From: Wocania_A sp965224845
Lineage (GTDB): Bacteria > Bacteroidota > Bacteroidia > Flavobacteriales > Flavobacteriaceae
Length of the DNA stretch: 64,000 bases
Direction: 5' to 3'
Assembly (NCBI GenBank): GCA_965224845.1
Contig: CBDDAJ010000022.1
Span: forward strand, 124,001 to 188,000
The position numbers and the translations under genes are program-made. Each line of letters begins with the position of its first letter. Positions within the stretch are counted from its first letter, which is position 1. A model generated the notes under the pieces. That model did no database searches, was not told the DNA's origin, and saw only the letters and a list, made by a program, of their open reading frames with translations. This document shows, one piece after another, positions 18,788 to 26,051 of the stretch.

Positions 18788-18894
18788 GCGTTAGTGATTG
18801 AAACGGCATCCTTTTTTAAGGCACGAAAAAAAAAGATATAATGTAAATCGCGACCCCAAATTTCTTTGGGGAAACGCCCCACACAATCACTAAC
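18788..18894 (+). ncRNA. Flavobacterial structured repeat, copy 2 (Flavo-1-like)
   Basis: GTTAGTGATTG at 18790-18800 pairs perfectly with CAATCACTAAC at 18884-18894, closing an element of about 105 bases. Within it, ACGGCATCC and AAAAGATATAATG correspond to the conserved blocks of copy 1 (12434-12524). An extra hairpin, CCCCAAA-TTTC-TTTGGGG at 18854-18871, lies in the 3' half. It occupies nearly the whole gap between two minus-strand operons and points against them. Whether it is a transcribed RNA or a mobile palindromic repeat is not decidable here. Confidence 0.55.
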
Positions 18895-18902
18895 TAATTA
18901 AA

Positions 18903-20267
18903 TTAACCATTGTTCCAATCTATTTTTCTTGATACAAACATGACGATTGCTAAGATTAAGAATAACCCTATGCTACCCACTAAAAGAGCATAATTTTCTA
19001 ACTGAATTATCACATAAATAAAAGTGTATAAAGCAGTTAATGATAATCCAATAAATAGCGGAAACTTAAGTGCTTTTAATATAGATTTAGAATATAATGT
19101 GATAAGTACAATTACTGAAGCTCCTGCAATTAAATAAGCTTTTAAAAAGTTACTATGCTCAGATATTGAAACTAGTAAAGTGTAAAACATAGTAAGCGCT
19201 ATACCAATCATTAAATATTGAAATGGGTGAATATCTATTTTACTCATGGTTTGTATTAAAAAGAAAATTAAAAATGTAAGGCCTATAACAAGAAAACCAT
19301 ACTTAGCAGAGCGTTCACTTTTTTGGTATTCGTCTACCATAACCATAAATTTTGTGCCAAATGCGAATTGATTTAGATTTGGTGTTTTGTTTAAATGCAA
19401 TTGAGAGAAAGCTCTGTTTATGTGTAGCACTTTCCAATCTGCTTTAAAACCATCTTTACTTATATCTTTTGTTTCATCGTTTGGCAAATAATTACCCATA
19501 AAGCTTGGGTCTGCCCAGTTAGATGTCATATTCATAGTTGTAGTTTTTCCAATAGGAATAATTTCAATTTGTTTGCTACCATTGAAAGTCATGGTGAAAT
19601 CGAAATTTTTAGAGGCATCAAACGGTAAGTCTTCTTTTTTGATAAAAGCTGATTCTAATTCATTTAAATAGGTGTCATTAGAATTATTAAAATTAGTTTC
19701 AAATGCATATTTAGAATTGTTTAAATTAATAAGCATTTCATTTTTAATACCTTTTAAGTTTGAAGTTTTAATAATAATAGAGGCTTTGTTCCAAACAATA
19801 TCTTCATCTTTTATATCTTTTAAGGCAAGCTGTGGCTTTATATAGTTTCCCGAAAAATTCATTTTTGATGTGTAAACAGCTGACTCAAAATTGCCTCGTT
19901 TTAATGTTTTAGACTTCACCGAAACTTTTGAATTTAAATTTTCAGGAAATATATACGCGTATTTAATATGCGTTTGAGTTTCTTTAAAATAGGTTTTAGT
20001 TTTTTCGTTGTATGTTTTAGTTTCAGTATACGTTTTGTATGGTAATTTTAAAATTGGACCATATACCAAAACATTGTTTCCCCATTTTTCATTTATTTCG
20101 TTAACAACATCGTTTTGCCTAAAAGCACGTTCGTTAATTAAACTGTTTATATATGAAAGGGGTATAAGTAAAATAATAACTAAAAACCCTACCATAAGCA
20201 TACGTGCTGTAATTGATGTTTTTACCCAATGACCAAATTTGTTTTGTTGTTTGTTTGTGTTCTCCAT
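18903..20267 (-). CDS. creD: CreD-family inner membrane protein
   Basis: The 454-residue protein has one N-terminal membrane helix (about 20-45), a large periplasmic domain of about 270 residues beginning NERAFRQNDVVNEINEKWG, and five or six C-terminal helices beginning near GFLVIGLTFLIFFL. This is the CreD (inner membrane protein, DUF4436-like) layout, and the family's MGNYLP and LHINRAF segments can be seen. CreD is linked to envelope integrity and, in Enterobacteria, to the CreBC regulon. In flavobacteria it commonly sits beside a winged-helix regulator, as here. Its start lies 17 bases downstream of a palindromic operator shared with the gene at 21291. Confidence 0.88.
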   Translation of the reverse strand: MENTNKQQNKFGHWVKTSITARMLMVGFLVIILLIPLSYINSLINERAFRQNDVVNEINEKWGNNVLVYGPILKLPYKTYTETKTYNEKTKTYFKETQTHIKYAYIFPENLNSKVSVKSKTLKRGNFESAVYTSKMNFSGNYIKPQLALKDIKDEDIVWNKASIIIKTSNLKGIKNEMLINLNNSKYAFETNFNNSNDTYLNELESAFIKKEDLPFDASKNFDFTMTFNGSKQIEIIPIGKTTTMNMTSNWADPSFMGNYLPNDETKDISKDGFKADWKVLHINRAFSQLHLNKTPNLNQFAFGTKFMVMVDEYQKSERSAKYGFLVIGLTFLIFFLIQTMSKIDIHPFQYLMIGIALTMFYTLLVSISEHSNFLKAYLIAGASVIVLITLYSKSILKALKFPLFIGLSLTALYTFIYVIIQLENYALLVGSIGLFLILAIVMFVSRKIDWNNG

Positions 20268-20283
20268 GATATTATTTTAAAGT

Positions 20284-20300
20284 ACTTTGAATTTCAAAGT
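20284..20300. promoter_or_regulatory. Candidate operator upstream of creD
   Basis: ACTTTG-AATTT-CAAAGT is a perfect six-base inverted repeat with a five-base spacer. The same arms and spacing, and seven further matching bases on one side (AGTACTTT on the coding strand), occur at 21300-21316 just upstream of the first gene of this cluster. It lies 17 bases before the creD ATG. The natural candidate to bind it is the winged-helix regulator encoded between the two sites. Confidence 0.65.
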
Positions 20301-20318
20301 TTATTGATAAAAAAATAG

Positions 20319-20612
20319 TTATTGTTTATTAATTAATTTTTCTAGCGCTTCAATATGCTTTTTAAATGCCGCTCTACCAAGTTTTGTAGTAGAGTAGCGT
20401 GTATTTGGTTTTCGTCCGATAAATTGTTTTTCAACCTTAATATATTCAGCACTTTCTAAAGCTTTTGTATGGCTTGCTAAGTTTCCATCGGTGGCTCCAA
20501 GTAATTCTTTGAGCATATTAAAATCGGCATATTCATTCACCATTAAAACAGACATGATGCCTAATCTAATTCTATGATCGAATGCTTTATTTATGTTGGT
20601 TATTATGCTCAA
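20319..20612 (-). CDS. Winged-helix transcriptional regulator (HTH_34/PF13601 type)
   Basis: This 97-residue protein is a single winged helix: FDHRIRLGIMSVL begins helix 1, the recognition region is LLGATDGNLASHTKALESAEY, and the wing contains FIGRKPNTRYSTTKLGRAAF. This is the small single-domain family related to MarR/ArsR regulators. It probably dimerises and binds the two ACTTTG-N5-CAAAGT palindromes flanking it (20284-20300 and 21300-21316). It lies between creD and a membrane protein gene, all on the minus strand. No effector domain is present, so the signal is unknown. Confidence 0.88.
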   Translation of the reverse strand: MSIITNINKAFDHRIRLGIMSVLMVNEYADFNMLKELLGATDGNLASHTKALESAEYIKVEKQFIGRKPNTRYSTTKLGRAAFKKHIEALEKLINKQ

Positions 20613-20676
20613 TTCCGGATTTATTTTTTAATCTGTTTATTTGTTAACATAAGAACAAACTGCTACAGATGATTTA

Positions 20677-21291
20677 CTATTTGTTTTTTACATCATATTT
20701 AAAATGCATCCAGGTACCATAAATGATATGCATTATTCCAAAGCCTAAAACCCAAAGCCAAAAACCATAACCTGGAAACCAAGCACAGATTAAGCCTAAA
20801 ATTATTTGAATAAAGCCTAAATACCGAATATCTCCAATGCTATACTTTGAGGCGTTAATTAATGCAAGCCCATAAAACATAAGCATTAAAGCTCCTGTTT
20901 GTCCATATTTTTGTTGATTTAAAATGATTAAAATATATAAACCACCTACAGCAAGCGGAATTAAAAAGTTTATTACTAGGCGCTGCGAGGTTGTATCCCA
21001 AATTTTTTCTCCGTGTTTTTTTGCTTTTCTAGTGGTTAAAAAGATTCCTGTTATAACACTTAATGCAGCAACTAAAAACAAGTCCAGTATAACTAATCTA
21101 AATATTTTACCATCTAGTATTAAAGTGCCCTGGCTATATTCAACAACTAACCAATAGGCAATTGCTGCGCCTATCAGGGCATAAACTCCCGCTAGTATAC
21201 CAGACAATCCGCTAAGCGAAATAAAACGAGATGATTTATTCATTAAATCTTTAATCTCGCTAATATCTTTTAAATAATCTTTTGGCTCCAT
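20677..21291 (-). CDS. Six-helix membrane protein, creD cluster
   Basis: From the ATG at 21291 the product is 204 residues (MEPKDYLKDISEIKDLMNKS); the frame is open 14 residues further upstream, but that would run through the operator palindrome. After a soluble N-terminal helix there are about six hydrophobic segments, including LSGLSGILAGVYALIGAAIA and an RKAKKHGEKIWD cytoplasmic loop. I do not know a function. Genes of this type often lie directly before a winged-helix regulator in Bacteroidota, as here (64 bases). The shared operator and possible -7 box (TTACTTTG) at its 5' end suggest it is controlled by that regulator. Confidence 0.8.
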   Translation of the reverse strand: MEPKDYLKDISEIKDLMNKSSRFISLSGLSGILAGVYALIGAAIAYWLVVEYSQGTLILDGKIFRLVILDLFLVAALSVITGIFLTTRKAKKHGEKIWDTTSQRLVINFLIPLAVGGLYILIILNQQKYGQTGALMLMFYGLALINASKYSIGDIRYLGFIQIILGLICAWFPGYGFWLWVLGFGIMHIIYGTWMHFKYDVKNK

Positions 21292-21299
21292 ATAAAAGT

Positions 21300-21316
21300 A
21301 CTTTGAATTACAAAGT
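21300..21316. promoter_or_regulatory. Candidate operator upstream of the creD-cluster membrane protein gene
   Basis: ACTTTG-AATTA-CAAAGT repeats the arms and spacing of the site at 20284-20300. On the coding strand the block TTACTTTG at its upstream end resembles a -7 promoter element, so a bound regulator would cover the transcription start. The start codon at 21291 lies 8 bases downstream. Confidence 0.65.
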
Positions 21317-21341
21317 AAATAAATAAAAACCAATCTTGCAA

Positions 21342-22307
21342 TTATTTTTTCACTTTAAAAGTTATAATAGGCTCCGTTTCTAAATAAAGACTTAATAAAC
21401 TGTCCTTTTTATTTTTACAAGTAATAGTGGAAGTATAAGCTCCATTTTTTGTTTTTATTGCATAGAGTCTCTTTGTTCGCTTTTGATTTGAAAATTTGTA
21501 GTAAATATTGTTAGAGTTTTTTATTTTGTTGATAGATAGAATCACCTCCTTATCATTTATCTTAATTTGCCCTTTTTGATTTTTTGAAAGAGTAATGCCG
21601 CTTGAAAAATATTTTGGATAAAATATGGGAGTTTCAATAAATGTTTTTAAATCAATTTTATCTTCTACTAACTGCCATTTATAGTGCTCAGGATAATGCG
21701 AATTTAAAAACTGCTTTGGAGGTGTGAAAAAGTAATATTCATTAAATTTTTTCTCCCATGAATTGGTTTCTGAATTTATTACCCCTGACGACCAAGTTAA
21801 ATCTAAAAGTTTCCAGCTTCCATCAATTTTTACTGCATTCCAGGCATGATTTTTTATATTATTATGGACCCCTATTTCGTTCGCTGAACTTTTCGATATT
21901 CCTAAAATCGTTTCAGCTTTAATATTAGAAAGTTTGCATAGTTCAACAAAAAGTAGGCTAAAACCTTTACAAATAGTTTTCTTGCTTTCTAAAGTCTTTT
22001 TTATAATTTTTAAATTTTGTTGTCTTTTAATTGAATTATATTCATAGGTGCTATTATAAACAATAATGCTTGTAGGAATAATATTGTTAGGCCCATTAAC
22101 ATCGTATTTGATATTGTTAACAATCCAGGTATAATACGCTCTTACTTTTTCTTTATCTGTTTTAAAATCTGTATTTACCTTATTTGAAAGTGAATTTATA
22201 TCATTAAAATAAGGGTATTTAAGAACTTTTTTGTCAATCAATTTGTAATTTTGACAAAAGATTGAAGTGACAAAAAATAATGAAAAAAGGATATTAAAAT
22301 ACTTCAT
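21342..22307 (-). CDS. Exported transglutaminase-like protein
   Basis: The 321-residue protein begins with a cleavable signal (LFFVTSIFCQN). The transglutaminase-like core spans about 45-200: RAYYTWIVNNIKYD leads into the Cys of KTICKGFSLLF, the His of NHAWNAVKIDG and the Asp of KLLDLTWSSG, which form the expected Cys-His-Asp triad. The C-terminal 110 residues are beta-rich. Bacterial members act as peptidases or are uncharacterised. It stands between the creD cluster and a divergent DUF1801 gene, so context gives no substrate. Confidence 0.85.
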   Translation of the reverse strand: MKYFNILFSLFFVTSIFCQNYKLIDKKVLKYPYFNDINSLSNKVNTDFKTDKEKVRAYYTWIVNNIKYDVNGPNNIIPTSIIVYNSTYEYNSIKRQQNLKIIKKTLESKKTICKGFSLLFVELCKLSNIKAETILGISKSSANEIGVHNNIKNHAWNAVKIDGSWKLLDLTWSSGVINSETNSWEKKFNEYYFFTPPKQFLNSHYPEHYKWQLVEDKIDLKTFIETPIFYPKYFSSGITLSKNQKGQIKINDKEVILSINKIKNSNNIYYKFSNQKRTKRLYAIKTKNGAYTSTITCKNKKDSLLSLYLETEPIITFKVKK

Positions 22308-22338
22308 ATTATAAAGATAATAAATTTTAAAACTGTTT

Positions 22339-22716
22339 ATGAAACCCGTAGATGAATATTTTATAAACCAAAAAGAGCCTTATCAATCCATAATGCTTTA
22401 TGTTAGAAGTGTTATTTTAAATACACTTCCCGAAGTAGAAGAACGCTATAGTTATAAAATCCCGTTTTATAATATTGGAAAAAAACCTATGGTTTATTTA
22501 AATATCCTTAAAGGGAGAGATTATGTTGATGTGGCTTTTGTTCAGGGCGTTCTTCTTGAAAAACAATTTCCTGTTTTGAAAAACGATAATAAACGAAAAC
22601 AAGTGCGTTCTATTCAGCTTAAGACTTTGGAAGATTTAGATCAAGACCATTTTATAGCGTTGCTTCACGAAGCATCAGCGTTATTAAGCAAAAGTAAAAA
22701 GGCTTGGTTTATTTAA
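22339..22716 (+). CDS. DUF1801 domain protein (YdhG-like)
   Basis: The 125-residue protein matches the compact DUF1801 fold: an N-terminal helix (PVDEYFINQKEPYQSIML), LPEVEERYSYKIPFYN and a strand-rich middle with KPMVYLNILKGRDYVDVAF. Members are small cytoplasmic proteins with an iron-chaperone-like or unknown role. It is divergent from the transglutaminase gene (31 bases apart) and converges on kdsA. No distinctive active residues can be claimed. Confidence 0.85.
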   Translation: MKPVDEYFINQKEPYQSIMLYVRSVILNTLPEVEERYSYKIPFYNIGKKPMVYLNILKGRDYVDVAFVQGVLLEKQFPVLKNDNKRKQVRSIQLKTLEDLDQDHFIALLHEASALLSKSKKAWFI

Positions 22717-22754
22717 ATGTTGAAAATGTAACATCATAATTAACAGGGCATGCT

Positions 22755-23573
22755 CTATAGCGTTTGAATGGTTTTTCTAATAGCTACTAAGTTTGAAAGT
22801 AGAGTTTCTAAATTATCTAAATGTAGCATATTTGCACCATCACTTTTTGCATTTGCAGGATCAAAATGTGTTTCTATAAATAAACCATCAACATGGTTTA
22901 CTACACCAGCTCTGGCTATAGTTTCAATCATATCCGGACGACCACCAGTTACTCCAACCGATTGATTAGGTTGTTGCAAAGAGTGGGTTACATCTAAAAC
23001 AGTTGGTGCGTATTGACGCATGGTTGGAATGCCTCGAAAATCTACAATCATGTCTTGATATCCAAACATGGTGCCTCTATCGGTTATCCATGCTTTATCA
23101 CTACCAGCATCTTTTACTTTTTGCACAGCATGCTTCATGGCTTCAGGACTCATAAATTGTCCTTTTTTTAGGTTCACAACTTTGCCTGTTTTAGCAGCAG
23201 CTACAACCAAATCGGTTTGGCGTACTAAAAAAGCAGGGATTTGTAATACATCTACATATTGAGCAGCTAAAGCAGCATCGCTAGTTTCATGAATATCTGT
23301 AACGGTAGGAACATTAAATTTTTCAGAAACTTTAGCCAAGATCTCTAAAGCTTTTTCGTTGCCAATTCCTGTAAAACTATCAATTCTGCTTCTGTTTGCT
23401 TTTTTAAAACTCCCCTTAAACACATAAGGGATTTCTAATTTATTAGTTATGTTAACTACTTTTTCTGCAATTCTAAAAGCCATATCTTCACCTTCAATGG
23501 CACAAGGGCCGCATAATAGAAAAAAGTTGTTTGAGTTAGTGTGCTTTATCTTTGGAATATCTAGAAGTTTCAT
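22755..23573 (-). CDS. kdsA: 3-deoxy-8-phosphooctulonate synthase (KDO-8-P synthase)
   Basis: The 272-residue protein matches KdsA closely in length and motifs: LLCGPCAIEGEDMA at the N terminus, VFKGSFKKANRSR for phosphoenolpyruvate binding, VTDIHETSDA, VNLKKGQFMSPEAM, TDRGTMFGYQDMIVDFRGIP and SVGVTGGRPDMIE. It condenses phosphoenolpyruvate with arabinose 5-phosphate to form KDO 8-phosphate for the lipopolysaccharide core. The substitution of the usual metal-binding Cys cannot be judged without alignment. It is divergent from typA, with its own -7 box at 23600-23607. Confidence 0.97.
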   Translation of the reverse strand: MKLLDIPKIKHTNSNNFFLLCGPCAIEGEDMAFRIAEKVVNITNKLEIPYVFKGSFKKANRSRIDSFTGIGNEKALEILAKVSEKFNVPTVTDIHETSDAALAAQYVDVLQIPAFLVRQTDLVVAAAKTGKVVNLKKGQFMSPEAMKHAVQKVKDAGSDKAWITDRGTMFGYQDMIVDFRGIPTMRQYAPTVLDVTHSLQQPNQSVGVTGGRPDMIETIARAGVVNHVDGLFIETHFDPANAKSDGANMLHLDNLETLLSNLVAIRKTIQTL

Positions 23574-23599
23574 AAATTTTGTTTCTGAAAATTTGGCTA

Positions 23600-23607
23600 C
23601 AAAGATA
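23600..23607 (-). promoter_or_regulatory. Candidate -7 box for kdsA
   Basis: TATCTTTG on the minus strand matches TAnnTTTG, 26 bases upstream of the kdsA start codon. No obvious TTTG lies at the -33 distance. Confidence 0.5.
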
Positions 23608-23668
23608 CTAATTCAGAACTCTAAAATCAGAATTTTGAATTATCAATTATTAATCCATTAATTATAAG

Positions 23669-23676
23669 TACCTTTG
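23669..23676 (+). promoter_or_regulatory. Candidate -7 box for typA
   Basis: TACCTTTG matches TAnnTTTG, 27 bases upstream of the typA start codon at 23704, in the short divergent region with kdsA. The -33 region is A/T-rich without a clear TTTG. Confidence 0.5.
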
Positions 23677-23703
23677 CACGCTTAAAATAAGGCACTATAA
23701 ATT

Positions 23704-25503
23704 ATGGCTAATATTAAAAACATTGCAATTATTGCACACGTAGATCATGGTAAAACCACTTTGGTAGATAAAATTATGTACCACTGTCAGTTATTTCGTG
23801 AGAACGAAAATACAGGTGATTTGATTCTTGATAACAATGATTTAGAACGCGAGCGGGGTATTACCATTACCTCTAAAAACGTTTCTGTAATTTATAAAGA
23901 CACGAAAATTAATATAATAGATACACCTGGTCATGCCGATTTTGGTGGAGAAGTAGAACGTGTTTTAAATATGGCAGATGGTGTTTTACTTTTAGTAGAT
24001 GCTTTTGAAGGCCCTATGCCGCAAACGCGTTTTGTATTGCAAAAAGCAATTGATTTGGGGTTGAAACCCTGTGTTGTTATTAATAAAGTCGATAAAGAAA
24101 ACTGTACACCTGATGAGGTACACGAAAAGGTGTTTGATTTAATGTTTGAACTGGGTGCTGAAGAATGGCAACTAGATTTTCCAACGGTTTATGGATCAGC
24201 TAAAAACAATTGGATGAGTGAAGATTGGCAAAATGAGACTAAAAATATTGAACCTCTGCTTGATATGGTAATCGATCATATTCCCTCTCCTAAAATTGAA
24301 GAAGGGAGTACTCAAATGCTAATTACATCGTTAGACTTTTCTTCTTTTACGGGAAGGATTGCTATAGGACGCTTAACACGTGGCGAACTAAAGGTAGGGC
24401 AAAATATTTCTTTAGTTAAAAGAGATGGAAGTATAGTAAAATCTAAGATTAAAGAGTTGCATACTTTTGAAGGTCTGGGACGTAAAAAAGTAGAAGAGGT
24501 TAAAGCTGGAGATATTTGTGCTATTGTTGGTTTAGAAGGTTTTGAAATTGGTGATACCGTGGCCGATTTTGAAACTCCTGAAGGGTTAAAAACCATTGCT
24601 ATTGATGAGCCAACAATGAGTATGCTGTTTACAATTAACGATTCGCCGTTTTTTGGTAAAGATGGGAAATATGTTACCTCACGTCATATAAAAGAACGTT
24701 TAACTAAAGAGCTGGAAAAAAACTTGGCTTTAAGAGTTGAAGAAACTGATAGTGCAGATAAGTTTATGGTTTTTGGTCGTGGTGTTTTACACTTATCGGT
24801 TTTAATTGAAACGATGCGTCGTGAGGGTTACGAATTACAAATTGGGCAGCCTCAAGTAATCATCAAAGAAATTGATGGCGTAAAATGTGAACCTGTTGAA
24901 GAAATGACTATCGATTTGCCAGAAACAGTATCTGGTAAAGCTATTGAAATGGTAACACTTCGAAAAGGCGAAATGTTGAGCATGGAGGCTAAAGGAGATA
25001 GAATGGTTTGCGAGTTTGTTGTGCCATCAAGGGGGATTATAGGTTTGCGTAATCAACTTTTAACGGCAACAGCTGGTGAAGCCATTATGGCTCATCGTTT
25101 TAAAGAATACCAACCTTTAAAAGGAGGTATTCCTGAACGCCAAAATGGAAGCTTGGTATCTATGGAGAAAGGGCAAGCCATTCCTTATTCTATTGATAAA
25201 TTACAAGATAGAGGTAAGTTTTTTATCGACCCGGGTGAGGATATTTATGAAGGTCAAGTTATTGGTGAGAATTCTCGTGGTGATGATATGACGGTTAACG
25301 TTACTAAAACTAAGAAACTGAGTAATGTACGTTCAGCAGGAGCCGATGATAAAGCTAAAATTGTACCTGCGATAAAGTTTTCTTTAGAAGAAGCTTTAGA
25401 ATATATCCAAAAAGATGAATATGTAGAAGTAACACCAAACCACTTACGTTTGCGTAAAATCTATTTAACAGAGGTGGAACGTAAAAGAAATAAATCAATC
25501 TAA
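23704..25503 (+). CDS. typA: Ribosome-associated GTPase TypA/BipA
   Basis: The 599-residue protein shows every translational-GTPase motif: AHVDHGKTTL (G1), RGITI (G2), DTPGHADFGGEV (G3) and NKVDK (G4). Domain II, two alpha/beta domains and the TypA-specific C-terminal domain (IGENSRGDDM onward) follow, and the length is normal for BipA. It binds the ribosome and helps 50S assembly and stress adaptation. A good intrinsic terminator follows at 25529-25561. Confidence 0.97.
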   Translation: MANIKNIAIIAHVDHGKTTLVDKIMYHCQLFRENENTGDLILDNNDLERERGITITSKNVSVIYKDTKINIIDTPGHADFGGEVERVLNMADGVLLLVDAFEGPMPQTRFVLQKAIDLGLKPCVVINKVDKENCTPDEVHEKVFDLMFELGAEEWQLDFPTVYGSAKNNWMSEDWQNETKNIEPLLDMVIDHIPSPKIEEGSTQMLITSLDFSSFTGRIAIGRLTRGELKVGQNISLVKRDGSIVKSKIKELHTFEGLGRKKVEEVKAGDICAIVGLEGFEIGDTVADFETPEGLKTIAIDEPTMSMLFTINDSPFFGKDGKYVTSRHIKERLTKELEKNLALRVEETDSADKFMVFGRGVLHLSVLIETMRREGYELQIGQPQVIIKEIDGVKCEPVEEMTIDLPETVSGKAIEMVTLRKGEMLSMEAKGDRMVCEFVVPSRGIIGLRNQLLTATAGEAIMAHRFKEYQPLKGGIPERQNGSLVSMEKGQAIPYSIDKLQDRGKFFIDPGEDIYEGQVIGENSRGDDMTVNVTKTKKLSNVRSAGADDKAKIVPAIKFSLEEALEYIQKDEYVEVTPNHLRLRKIYLTEVERKRNKSI

Positions 25504-25528
25504 TTTATTAAATTAGTAAAAATTCTTT

Positions 25529-25561
25529 AAAGAGAAATTCAAATAGGATTTCTCTTTTTTT
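25529..25561 (+). terminator. Intrinsic terminator after typA
   Basis: AAAGAGAAAT (25529-25538) pairs with ATTTCTCTTT (25548-25557) across a nine-base loop and continues into a T run. It sits 25 bases after the typA stop and just before the next gene. Confidence 0.8.
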
Positions 25562-25572
25562 ATGATACTATT

Positions 25573-25812
25573 ATGGAATTATTTGGAATTACAGGAACAG
25601 AATATGTAGGGTATTTGGCATCGTTAATGGTACTTATATCTTTTACCATGAAAAACGTAAAGACCTTGCGGTTAGTAAATATGACTGGCTGTATTTTATT
25701 TATTATATATGGCTTTTTGATGCCTGCATTAAGAATAGGTTTGCCAATAATTATAGCTAATGTTGCGATTTTTTCGGTTAATTTATATTATTTGTTTTTA
25801 AAGCGGAACTAG
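25573..25812 (+). CDS. Small YgjV-like inner membrane protein
   Basis: The 79-residue protein has three hydrophobic helices and the motif YVGYLASLMVLISFTMKNVKTLRLVN, characteristic of short YgjV/PF10688-related proteins, which are sometimes misnamed uroporphyrinogen decarboxylase in databases. The function is unknown. It opens the plus-strand run of small membrane and surface-glycan genes, right after the typA terminator. Confidence 0.75.
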   Translation: MELFGITGTEYVGYLASLMVLISFTMKNVKTLRLVNMTGCILFIIYGFLMPALRIGLPIIIANVAIFSVNLYYLFLKRN

Positions 25813-25841
25813 GGTTTATTATATTTACAAAAATTTTAGTT

Positions 25842-26051
25842 ATGTATTTTCTTTATTTTGACCCAACTATAGGAGCAATGATTGTGCAAGCAATAGTAGC
25901 AGCAGTAGCAGGGGTGCTTCTGTTTTCTAAAAACCTTTTATATAAGGTTAAAATATTTTTTGGAATTGCTAAGCCTAATGATAATGATCTGTTTGATGAT
26001 ATTAATATTGAAAGCCCTGATTTAGAAAATAAAAAAAAGAGTGACTCGTAA
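25842..26051 (+). CDS. Small single-helix membrane protein
   Basis: The 69-residue protein has one hydrophobic helix (GAMIVQAIVAAVAGVLLF), a short basic segment and an acidic tail (NDNDLFDDINIESPD). I do not recognise the function. Its last eleven bases overlap the GTG start of the methyltransferase gene in another frame, suggesting coupled translation and a shared role at the membrane. Confidence 0.7.
   Translation: MYFLYFDPTIGAMIVQAIVAAVAGVLLFSKNLLYKVKIFFGIAKPNDNDLFDDINIESPDLENKKKSDS

Noticed and set aside
18784..18900. Insertion-sequence remnant with terminal inverted repeats
   Set aside because: The 105-base unit has no room for a transposase, no target duplication is visible, and its internal blocks recur at 12434-12524 in a structured-repeat arrangement.
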